Shown piece after piece: positions 56,852 through 64,000 of a stretch of DNA of 64,000 bases. The notes under the pieces were generated by a model. That model made no database searches and was not told the DNA's origin. It worked only from the letters and a program-made list of their open reading frames with translations. A program made the position numbers and the translations under genes. The stretch's first letter is position 1. Every line of letters begins with the position of its first letter. Source of the stretch: an uncultured Propionibacteriaceae bacterium (GTDB lineage: Bacteria > Actinomycetota > Actinomycetes > Propionibacteriales > Propionibacteriaceae); contig CALIWR010000004.1 in assembly GCA_938046585.1 (NCBI GenBank), positions 124,001 through 188,000 of the forward strand. Direction: 5' to 3'.

Positions 56852-59578
56852 TCACCCGCGCTGCCTGGCCCGGCGCCGGGCGCCCTGGACCACCAGCAAG
56901 GTTCCACCGACCAGAGCCATGAAGGCTCCCACCAGCGCGCCCAGCGGCAGGTCCGCACCCGTATTGGGCAGCGGAGCCGGGCGACGACCCGGATCGTTCG
57001 GCTTCGGAGCCGGCGGAGTCGGCAGCGGGATGACCTCACCGTGGTTGGTCAGCGTCAGCGACGCCTGAGCGTCGTTGTCCGTCGTCGACGTGGTCGTATT
57101 GGTGTGGATGGTCGGGATCACCAGCGGGTTGGTCTCCGGCGCATCGCCACCGACCGGCGAGACGTAGGCGACGTTCCGGTACGTGACCGGGGTATTCGCC
57201 GCGGCTGGCAGCTGGAAGGTCACCACGATGGGCTTTCCGTTCGCCCCGGGAGCCAGGCGCTCCGAGGAGGTGCAGGTCAGGCCCTTGCAGCTGTAGCCCT
57301 CACCCGAGATGCTCAGCAGCTTGAGTTCCGGCTGCGGGACATCGGTCACCGACCAGCCTGCCATTGCGGCCGAAGGCCCGTCGTTGTGCGGGACCAGCAG
57401 GTACGACACCTGGGTGGCCGTGGTGTACGGCGCATTGGTGATCAGCTTCTTCGACAGGGTCAGATTGATCTGCACCAGACCGGCGTCGATCGTCGGCAGG
57501 TCAGCCTTGCCCGGGTCGGACTGGTTGTTCCCCTTGGTCGGGGCCGTCACCGGCACCCGGCCGTTGGCGGGGGCGTCGGAATCAGTCGCGTCGTCGCCAC
57601 CAGCGTTGTCGTTAGTGAAGGCCGAGTTAGCTGGCTTGTGGAAGACCACGGTGTACTGGGCGCCAGGGGTCAGGTCAGTGAACGCGAAGTAGCCCTTGGC
57701 GTCGGTCTTGGTGGTCTTCACCGTCTTACCGTTGGCGTCCTCCAGGGTCACGGTCATGCCGGTAACCGGCTTCTCGTCCTTCTGCTGAACCCCGTCCCGG
57801 TTGGCGTCCCACCAGACGTAGTCACCGAGCGAGACCAGCTGCTTCACGAAGCCGAAGTCCAGGCCCAAGTCCCTGGCACCGTCCTTGTCCAGCTCATGCG
57901 AAGTGGCCGAACCGGTAGACGAGTCCTTCTCTGGGTCGTTGCCGGCGTTCGCGATGGTCGGGTTGTACCCGTCCGGCGCCTTCGTCACCGTCACGGTGTA
58001 GTGCTGCCCAGCCGGCAGCAGAGGCAGGTTCTCGAACCGGTAGTTGCCGTTCTGATCGGTGGTGGTCGGGGCGACCGGCTTACCGAAGATGTCATTCACC
58101 GGCTGCCCGTTCGGGCCGGTCAGCTTGAGTTCAACGCCGGCGAGGCCGGAGCCGGGCCCCTCGTCCTGCACGCCGTTGCGGTTCTGGTCGAACCAGACGT
58201 AGTCACCGACCATGACCGACGACTTCTTCACGAAGCCGAAGTCCAGGCTCAGGTCCTTGGCGCCGTCGGTAGTCAGCTCGCCCGAGGTAGCCGAACCGGT
58301 AGACGAGTCTTTCTCCCGGTCGTTGCCGACGTTCGCGATGGTCGGTGTGTACCCATCCGGCGCCTTCGCCACCGTCACGGTGTAGTGCTGCCCAGCCGAC
58401 AGCGGAGGCAGGTTCTCGAACAGGTAGGTACCAGCCTGGCCGGTGGTGATCGGGGCGACTTCCTTACCAAAGACGTCCTTTACCTTCTCCCCGTTCGGAC
58501 CAGTCAGTTCCAGCACCGCGCCCGGGATACCGGAACCGGCACCCTCGTCCTGCAGACCGTTGCGGTTCTCGTCGAACCAGACGGTGTCACCGACCGAAAC
58601 CGACTTCATGACGCCGGAGCCGGTACCGCCGTTGTTGAAGTACGACTCGGTACGCGTCGTGCTCTTCGAATCGGAGCCGTCCCACTTGGCCTTCATGGTG
58701 TTGGTGAGGTCGCCGGCGTAACCACTATTCACAGTCACCTTGTAGGTGAGGCGCCACCATCCGCCCTTAGCGAGCAGCGGGGCCTTGAACTGGAAACTCT
58801 TGTGGGCACTGTCCAGGGTCACCGTGTACAGCGAACTGGGGGCGTCATTCCACACCGGCCAGGTGCCCTGAGGATTGAGCTGGGTGGCGTGCTGGAGCAC
58901 GAAGCTGCCAGGCACGATGCTCTGGCCGGCGCCGAGGTTGTCGTCGACGACGACGTTGCGGTAGTCGATCTGCTGGCCCTTAGTCTCTCCGGGGAAGTAG
59001 AGATACCAGTCAGCACCGCCGGGGTAGACCCCGCCGTCCTTCCAGAAGTCGATCCCGCCGAAGGGGACGGAGCCATCGGTCCGGTAGCGGACGGTGACAG
59101 TCTTCGACCCGATCGTGAACGGGATATCGATATCCGTCTTCTCGCCAGCGTTCACCTGGTTCACCGCGAACCAGACCTTGCCGCCGATCTCGTACGGGTG
59201 GCTGCTCACGAAGTCGGTGAGGGTGCAGGACACTCCCCCGGCCGTCATCGCGCAGTTAGCGACCACGTCGCCCTTGTCGTTCTTCAGCGCGAGGGAACCG
59301 GTGTTACCCTTCAGCTTCTCGGTAGGCCAGGACATCGAGAAGGTGCTGCCGGCTGGGGTTCCGTCCGGAACGCTCCAGTTCGCGGACACCCGAACCTGTT
59401 CCCACGGGTAGATCGGGCCCTTGCCAGATGCGGCGGTGATGGTGATGTCCTTGAAGGCGCCAGGCACCTCCGCGGCTCGGGCCGGCACCGGGGTCGCGAA
59501 TGCGACTACCCCCAGCACCAGCCCGGTGGCTAGAGCCAAAGCCCGCATCACTCGATGCGGTAACCTACGAATAGACAA
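56852..59578 (-). CDS. LPXTG surface protein with three SdrD-B repeats
   Basis: A ~908-residue exported protein. A TTG at 59578 follows GGGGGAAGAG; a TTG at 59590 is the alternative, and positions here count from 59590. A signal peptide (cleavage near ARAA, residue 40) is followed by a beta-rich N-terminal domain (to ~325) like adhesin Ig modules. Three SdrD-B domains follow at ~330-455, 458-582 and 585-705, with VGD-VWFD-NRNG-QDEG motifs that bind calcium. A DUF11/isopeptide-like domain (~705-850) precedes a Pro linker, sorting signal LPNTG (874-878), TM helix and Arg tail. It should be sortase-anchored to peptidoglycan and project a stalk. No sortase gene is in the window. It interrupts conserved synteny. 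Confidence 0.93.
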   Translation of the reverse strand: MSIRRLPHRVMRALALATGLVLGVVAFATPVPARAAEVPGAFKDITITAASGKGPIYPWEQVRVSANWSVPDGTPAGSTFSMSWPTEKLKGNTGSLALKNDKGDVVANCAMTAGGVSCTLTDFVSSHPYEIGGKVWFAVNQVNAGEKTDIDIPFTIGSKTVTVRYRTDGSVPFGGIDFWKDGGVYPGGADWYLYFPGETKGQQIDYRNVVVDDNLGAGQSIVPGSFVLQHATQLNPQGTWPVWNDAPSSLYTVTLDSAHKSFQFKAPLLAKGGWWRLTYKVTVNSGYAGDLTNTMKAKWDGSDSKSTTRTESYFNNGGTGSGVMKSVSVGDTVWFDENRNGLQDEGAGSGIPGAVLELTGPNGEKVKDVFGKEVAPITTGQAGTYLFENLPPLSAGQHYTVTVAKAPDGYTPTIANVGNDREKDSSTGSATSGELTTDGAKDLSLDFGFVKKSSVMVGDYVWFDQNRNGVQDEGPGSGLAGVELKLTGPNGQPVNDIFGKPVAPTTTDQNGNYRFENLPLLPAGQHYTVTVTKAPDGYNPTIANAGNDPEKDSSTGSATSHELDKDGARDLGLDFGFVKQLVSLGDYVWWDANRDGVQQKDEKPVTGMTVTLEDANGKTVKTTKTDAKGYFAFTDLTPGAQYTVVFHKPANSAFTNDNAGGDDATDSDAPANGRVPVTAPTKGNNQSDPGKADLPTIDAGLVQINLTLSKKLITNAPYTTATQVSYLLVPHNDGPSAAMAGWSVTDVPQPELKLLSISGEGYSCKGLTCTSSERLAPGANGKPIVVTFQLPAAANTPVTYRNVAYVSPVGGDAPETNPLVIPTIHTNTTTSTTDNDAQASLTLTNHGEVIPLPTPPAPKPNDPGRRPAPLPNTGADLPLGALVGAFMALVGGTLLVVQGARRRARQRG
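57845..58216 (-). repeat. SdrD-B repeat unit 2 (DNA-level duplicate)
   Basis: Codes for residues ~459-582. By eye it is near 90% identical in DNA to the unit at 58223-58600 over long stretches, for example around the 'tcaccgtcacggtgtagtg' segment, which both share exactly. This indicates recent duplication or gene conversion. Confidence 0.7.
58223..58600 (-). repeat. SdrD-B repeat unit 1 (DNA-level duplicate)
   Basis: Codes for residues ~331-456. It is the tandem partner of 57845-58216. The two differ mainly at scattered single bases. The third SdrD-B domain (~57475-57840) is clearly divergent and not part of the recent duplication. Confidence 0.7.
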
Positions 59579-59689
59579 CTCTTCCCCCAAGACTTGGTCG
59601 TTCTTACAGGAGCGCCCCCCAAGGCACTGCTAGATGTCAACCTAGACCCAATCGGCATCGCAGAACAACCCCGGACACTCCAAAAATTG

Positions 59690-60358
59690 TCACGCTGTGG
59701 TAAAGAATGGCCGCCGGGCAGGCCAGGGCGCCTCCGGTTCCCGCAGATGGTCGAGTCGCCCACTCAGCTGGGCTCCGTACAGGGCCAGCACCCCGCTGAC
59801 GAGGGCGGAGTTCTGAACCCGCCCGGCATAGACCGCGTCGACCACGTCCTCCAGCCGAGCCCAGCCCAGGCTCATCAGTGCCTCCTCCGCCTCCCGCCGG
59901 AAGCCGTCCGGCGCGGGAGCCGGACGCAGGTCACGGGCCAGGAAGACCCGGACCGACTCGGTGCTGCAGCCCGGTGAAGTGAACAGGTCGACCAGGACCC
60001 GCCAGTCGGCCGCCGCCAGCCCGGCCTCCTCGGCCAGTTCCCGCTGGGCGGCCGCCAGGAAGCTCTCCCCGGCCACGTCCAGCAGCCCGGCCGGTGGTTC
60101 CAGCAGCCGGAAACCGGCTGGGTGGCGGTACTGATCCACCACCGCCACCCGTCCGGCGTCGTCACATGCGATCACCGCCACCGCGCCCGGATGCAGCAGG
60201 TATTCCCGTAGCACGGTCTGCCCGGATGGGGTACCGACCTCGTCGGTAACAAAATCGCTGACCCGCCCCTGGCAGGTCGAGACCCGAGCAGCCGGCCAGG
60301 TCAGCCGCGCGTCCACCAGCTCGTCCGGCGCCAGATTTGCTCCGGGAAGGGACGTCAT
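59690..60358 (-). CDS. Nudix hydrolase, ADP-ribose pyrophosphatase-like
   Basis: A 222-residue Nudix protein. The Nudix box is GLLDVAGESFLAAAQRELAEEAGL in outline (residues 91-114), with the G, E and EE residues for Mg2+ in place. The N-terminal domain and 'QYRHPAGFRLLEPPAG' are typical of ADP-ribose pyrophosphatases, as for the equivalent gene after pyrG in mycobacteria (Rv1700). It overlaps the pyrG stop (ATGA). Confidence 0.93.
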   Translation of the reverse strand: MTSLPGANLAPDELVDARLTWPAARVSTCQGRVSDFVTDEVGTPSGQTVLREYLLHPGAVAVIACDDAGRVAVVDQYRHPAGFRLLEPPAGLLDVAGESFLAAAQRELAEEAGLAAADWRVLVDLFTSPGCSTESVRVFLARDLRPAPAPDGFRREAEEALMSLGWARLEDVVDAVYAGRVQNSALVSGVLALYGAQLSGRLDHLREPEAPWPARRPFFTTA

Positions 60359-62016
60359 AGCTCCCCGACCGGAAGCCGGGCTGCGTTGCGGCGCCGCAGC
60401 GCGGCCTCGATCAATCCTGTGAACAGCGGATGCGGCCGAGTGGGCCGTGACTTCAGCTCAGGATGGCCCTGGGTGGCGACGAAGAACGGGTGGATCTCGG
60501 TCGGCAGTTCGACGAACTCCACCAGGGTCGAATCGGGAGAGGTTCCGCTGATCACCAGGCCGGCCTGCTCCAGCTGAGGCCGGTAGGCGTTGTTCACCTC
60601 GTACCGGTGCCGGTGCCGCTCGCTGACCTGGCGGGTCTGGTACAGCCGGCTCACGATCGAGTCCCGGACCAGTTCGGCCGGGTACGAGCCGAGACGCATC
60701 GTGCCGCCCAGGTCCCCGTCGCCAGAGACGATCGCCTGCTGCTCCTTCATGGTGGCAATCACCGGGTGGGCGGTCTCGGGGTCGAATTCGGTAGACGCGG
60801 CACCTTCCAGGCCGGCCAAGGAGCGAGCCACCTCCATCACCATGCACTGCAGGCCGAGGCACAGCCCCAAGATGGGGATCTGGTGTTCGCGGGCGTACCG
60901 GATGGCGCCGATCTTGCCCTCCACCCCCCGGATCCCGAAACCACCGGGGACCACGATCCCGTCGACGTCCCCGAGTTCCTGCTGGGCCCCCTCCAAGGTG
61001 GCGCAGTCATCGGAAGCCACCCAGCGGATCGAGACCCGGGCCCAGTTCGCGAAAGCCCCGGCACGCAACGCTTCGCTGACTGACAGGTAGGCGTCCGGCA
61101 GGTCGATGTACTTGCCGACCAAGGCGATCGTGACGTCCTCCCTCGGATGGTGGACCCGCTCCAACAGATCGTCCCAGGCCTTCCAGCGGACATCCCGGAA
61201 GGCCACCCCGAGTCGGCGTACCACGTAGGCGTCGAGACCCTCGGCGAACAGCACCCGGGGGATGTCGTAGATCGACGGGGCGTCGGGGCAGGAGATCACA
61301 GCCTCCTCATCGACATCACACATGTTGGCGATCTTGCGCTTAACCGGTTCGGGGATCGGCCGGTCAGCGCGGCAGACCAAGGCATCAGGCTGGATCCCGA
61401 CCTGGCGCAGGGCGGCCACCGAATGCTGCGTGGGTTTGGTCTTCAGCTCCCCTGACGGCCCGATGTACGGCACCAGAGAGACGTGCAGGAAGACCACGTT
61501 CTCCCGGCCGATGTCACGGCGGACCTGGCGGGCCGCCTCCAAGAAAGGCAATGATTCGATGTCGCCGACAGTGCCGCCGATCTCGTGGATCACCAGATCC
61601 ACCCCGGGGCGGGCCATCGCCAACATCTGATCCTTGATTTCGCCGGTGATGTGCGGGATCACCTGGACCGTATCGCCCAGATAGTCCCCGCGGCGTTCCT
61701 TGGCGATCACCGAGGAGTAGACCTTTCCCGTGGTGACGTTCGCCTCGCCGTCGAGGTTCACGTCCAGGAAGCGTTCGTAGTGGCCGATGTCGAGGTCGGT
61801 CTCGGCGCCGTCTTCGGTGACGAACACCTCCCCGTGCTGGAACGGATTCATGGTGCCCGGGTCGACGTTCAGGTACGGGTCCAGCTTCTGCATGGTCACC
61901 CCAAGCCCCCGGGCGACAAGCAGGGAGCCAAGGCTGGATGCGGTTAGCCCTTTGCCCAGCGAGGACACCACGCCACCGGTCACGAAGATGTGCTTGGTCT
62001 GGTCTGTCTTCCCCAC
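60355..62016 (-). CDS. pyrG: CTP synthase
   Basis: A 553-residue amidotransferase, GTG start. The N-terminal synthetase domain opens KHIFVTGGVVSSLGKGLTASS with its nucleotide loop; the C-terminal GATase has the catalytic Cys in LGLCLGLQCMVME and His-Glu in GHPELKSRP. It makes CTP from UTP and glutamine. Length is standard. Downstream the Nudix gene overlaps its stop. Confidence 0.98.
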   Translation of the reverse strand: MGKTDQTKHIFVTGGVVSSLGKGLTASSLGSLLVARGLGVTMQKLDPYLNVDPGTMNPFQHGEVFVTEDGAETDLDIGHYERFLDVNLDGEANVTTGKVYSSVIAKERRGDYLGDTVQVIPHITGEIKDQMLAMARPGVDLVIHEIGGTVGDIESLPFLEAARQVRRDIGRENVVFLHVSLVPYIGPSGELKTKPTQHSVAALRQVGIQPDALVCRADRPIPEPVKRKIANMCDVDEEAVISCPDAPSIYDIPRVLFAEGLDAYVVRRLGVAFRDVRWKAWDDLLERVHHPREDVTIALVGKYIDLPDAYLSVSEALRAGAFANWARVSIRWVASDDCATLEGAQQELGDVDGIVVPGGFGIRGVEGKIGAIRYAREHQIPILGLCLGLQCMVMEVARSLAGLEGAASTEFDPETAHPVIATMKEQQAIVSGDGDLGGTMRLGSYPAELVRDSIVSRLYQTRQVSERHRHRYEVNNAYRPQLEQAGLVISGTSPDSTLVEFVELPTEIHPFFVATQGHPELKSRPTRPHPLFTGLIEAALRRRNAARLPVGEL

Positions 62017-62059
62017 GGACCTTCACCCTAACCCACCGGTGCTGGTCGGTTGTCGAGGC

Positions 62060-62716
62060 TCAGCCTGGGCTGCGACCAGTCAGCAGCAGCAGCGGATAGT
62101 TCCGAACAGTACCGTCCGGGCCACGCCGGTCAATGGCTGCGATGGTCTCGACCGCGACCTGCTCGAGACCGGCCGCCACCGCCGCATCGATCAGCTGGTC
62201 GTCGCTGAAGCCGTGATGGACGGGCTCACCGCAGTCGGGGCCGTGGAAGGAACCGTCCTCGGCAGCCAGGTCACAGACCGCGACCCAGCCGTGGGGTTCT
62301 AATAGGTCCACGATGGCGCGGAGCAGACCACCCACATCGGTCACATGGTGGAAGGCGAGCAGGCTGTACGCGATCTGGAACCGGCCCTCGGCCGGGTCGA
62401 GCCGGTCCCGGGCGAGGTCAAGACAGCGGACCCGCTGCTGGGTGTCGCCGGCGCGGGCCAGCCGTTGCGCGGTGACCTGGGTCATGCCGTGGGAGGAGTC
62501 GACCAGGAGAATCGGTCCCAGGTCCGCTGCCAGGCAGCGGCTCAACAATCCGGTGCCGGCACCGATCTCGATCGCGGCCCAGTCCGAGCTGATCGGGATC
62601 CGGGCCCGGATCGCGGTCGCCACCAGTTCGGCTCGAGCCAGCCGGCGGGGATCGTCGTCCCAGGTCGAGGCGGCCTGGTCGAAATAAGAGCCGTGGGCTT
62701 CTTCGGGAGCAGACAT
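62060..62716 (-). CDS. Class I SAM-dependent methyltransferase
   Basis: A 218-residue methyltransferase. The SAM-binding motif I is AIEIGAGTGLLSRCL, followed by 'ILLVDSSHGM' (acidic end of beta 2) and 'FQIAYSLLAFHHV' (motif IV region). The substrate is not evident; the pattern resembles UbiE/YcgJ-type small-molecule methyltransferases. It lies between recN and pyrG, a position that in mycobacteria holds two other genes (Rv1697, Rv1698). It starts 9 bases after the recN stop. Confidence 0.9.
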   Translation of the reverse strand: MSAPEEAHGSYFDQAASTWDDDPRRLARAELVATAIRARIPISSDWAAIEIGAGTGLLSRCLAADLGPILLVDSSHGMTQVTAQRLARAGDTQQRVRCLDLARDRLDPAEGRFQIAYSLLAFHHVTDVGGLLRAIVDLLEPHGWVAVCDLAAEDGSFHGPDCGEPVHHGFSDDQLIDAAVAAGLEQVAVETIAAIDRRGPDGTVRNYPLLLLTGRSPG

Positions 62717-62725
62717 CGAGCAGAC

Positions 62726-64000
62726 CTACTTTCGAGAATTGTTAGCTGAGGATCGCGATTGGTTGGCCTGCACGATCAATTCGTCAGCATGGGCCAGGGC
62801 GGAGGCGGTGGAGGTGATCCCGCTCATCATTCGGGCCAACTCGGCACGGCGTTTTTCGCCGGTGACCTCGCTCAGGCTGCTGGCGGTCACGCAGCCATCG
62901 TCGGCCTTGGCGACCACCAGGTGACGGTCAGCGAAGGCCGCCACCTGCGCCAAGTGGGTCACCACGATCACCTGGCTGGAGGCAGCCAACGCCGCGAGTC
63001 GGCGGCCCACCTCCAGGGCCACAGCGCCTCCGACGCCGGCGTCTACCTCGTCGAAGACAAAGGTCTGCCCGGCCTCGGCGTCGGCCAGGACCACTTCGAG
63101 CGCCAACCGGACCCGGGAAAGTTCGCCGCCGGAGGCCACCGCGGCCAGGGGACCAGGCGCCGATCCGGGATTAGCGCTGAAACGCAGGTGAACCATGTCG
63201 GCGCCGTACGGGCCAGGCTCGGCGAGTGGGCTGAGGTTGAAATCCAAGCGGGCCCGCGGCATCGCCAGGGCGCTGAGCTCGACCTGAACAGCGGCCGCCA
63301 ACCGGTCGGCGGCTTCCTGACGTAGGCGGGTGATCTCGGTGGCGTCGACACTGATCTGGTGGCTGAGGCCGGCCACCGACTGTTCCAAGGTCTCGATCCG
63401 CTCGTCGCTGTTGTGCAGCTCCTGCAGCCGCTGGGCGGCTTGCGCGGCCCAGGCCAGCACCTCGTCCACGGTCTCGCCGTACTTACGGGTCAAGGCCTGC
63501 AGCGCCGCCCGTCGGCTCGCGACCCACTCCAATCTGACCGGGTCGGCGTCCAAGTCGGCCAGGTATGAGGAGGTGGCGGTGGCTAGGTCGGCGAGTAACG
63601 CGGTCACCTCACGGGCCTGATGCGCGAGCCCGGCAGCGGCCGGGTCGCTGTCGGCTGCCCGTTCCAGCGCCTTCCGGGCGGCCGCGGCCTGGGACAGGGC
63701 GCTCACCGCATCCTCAGCCGTGTCGTCATCTCCGGCCAGAGCCAGCGCCGCTTCTCGGGCCGCCAGGCGAAGGTCATCCACCGCCTGCAGCCGTCGCGCC
63801 TCGGCCTCAAGGGCCTGGTCCTCGCCGGGTTGCGGATCCACGGCGGCGATCTCATCCAGCCCGAAGCGCAGCAGATCCTGCTCACGGGCCCGTTCCCGGG
63901 CTTCGGCCTGGAGCCGGGTCAGTTCGGCCATGGCGGTACGTCGCTGCTCGTAGGTGATCTGGTACCGCTCCATCACGCCGGCCAGCAACGGACCCGCAGC
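62726..64000 (-). CDS. recN: DNA repair ATPase RecN, N-terminus beyond window
   Basis: The C-terminal ~424 residues of RecN; the frame runs open into the window edge, so the Walker A N-terminus is not visible. The visible part has the long coiled coil, the ABC signature region ('ASGGELSRVRLALEVVLAD') and Walker B ('FVFDEVDAGVGGAVA'), then the His-loop ('VIVVTHLAQVAAFADRH'). RecN is an SMC-like protein acting early in double-strand-break repair. It leads the conserved recN-pyrG-xerD-parA-scpAB block. Confidence 0.95.
   Translation of the reverse strand, partial: AAGPLLAGVMERYQITYEQRRTAMAELTRLQAEARERAREQDLLRFGLDEIAAVDPQPGEDQALEAEARRLQAVDDLRLAAREAALALAGDDDTAEDAVSALSQAAAARKALERAADSDPAAAGLAHQAREVTALLADLATATSSYLADLDADPVRLEWVASRRAALQALTRKYGETVDEVLAWAAQAAQRLQELHNSDERIETLEQSVAGLSHQISVDATEITRLRQEAADRLAAAVQVELSALAMPRARLDFNLSPLAEPGPYGADMVHLRFSANPGSAPGPLAAVASGGELSRVRLALEVVLADAEAGQTFVFDEVDAGVGGAVALEVGRRLAALAASSQVIVVTHLAQVAAFADRHLVVAKADDGCVTASSLSEVTGEKRRAELARMMSGITSTASALAHADELIVQANQSRSSANNSRK

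Noticed and set aside
56834..59533. An 899-codon open frame on the plus strand opposite the surface-protein gene
   Set aside because: It is the antisense of the SdrD-B protein, has no motif, signal or ribosome-binding site, and is the usual GC-driven shadow. The minus frame has signal peptide, domains and LPNTG.
1..64000. CRISPR arrays, insertion sequences, rRNA genes
   Set aside because: No regularly spaced repeats, transposase motifs, terminal inverted repeats or rRNA sequence were noticed on either strand.

Overview
The window is high-GC chromosomal DNA from a Gram-positive actinobacterium. This follows from an AdnAB-type helicase-nuclease pair, PafB/PafC, HelY, TatA/TatC, a PknG-like kinase, DUF3107 and DUF1707 proteins, an LPNTG surface protein, frequent GTG starts and ATGA/GTGA stop-start overlaps. 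Family Propionibacteriaceae is a guess only. I see no IS element, prophage, CRISPR array or rRNA.

Layout. 1-5022 (-): AdnB-like (cut by the window edge) and AdnA-like helicase-nucleases. 5344-6184 (+): cold-shock protein and a DUF1707 membrane protein. 6288-19011 (+): a tightly coupled nine-gene operon of TelA-like protein, unknown protein, CbbX/SpoVK-type AAA+ ATPase, GlnX-like four-TM protein, helical protein, PknG-like kinase with zinc ribbons, zinc-ribbon PP2C phosphatase, VWA protein and zinc-ribbon FHA protein. This is the strongest candidate for an undescribed system. 19102-20989 (+): DUF3107 protein and DEAD-box helicase. 21321-21525 (-): tRNA-Glu(CTC) and tRNA-Gln(CTG).

21605-36962 is mostly amino-acid metabolism: CPBP protease, FAH-family hydrolase, LiaF-like protein, CimA, IlvE, LeuB (+), an FAD oxidoreductase with a TetR regulator and palindromic operator, IlvBNC behind a candidate attenuator with a short Val/Leu leader peptide, a GT87 mannosyltransferase, a HIT protein, a D-2-hydroxyacid dehydrogenase and HisF. 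37029-41343 (+): TldD/TldE and a secreted CAP-domain protein. 41395-48469 (-): HelY, lipid/diacylglycerol kinase, TatC, TatA, a small membrane protein, PafC and PafB, with no pafA where related genomes carry one. 48524-49432 (+): GluQ. 49420-50442 (-): tandem-FKBP lipoprotein.

50489-64000 (-) is the conserved actinobacterial chromosome-maintenance block RluB, ScpB, ScpA, a small ribbon-helix-helix-like protein, ParA, XerD, Nudix, PyrG, methyltransferase and RecN (cut by the window edge). It is interrupted between XerD and Nudix by a signal-peptide-peptidase gene (+) and a large SdrD-B repeat surface protein (-), which look like accessory insertions.

Starts were chosen from Shine-Dalgarno sequences, overlaps and family alignment recalled from memory. 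No database search was run.
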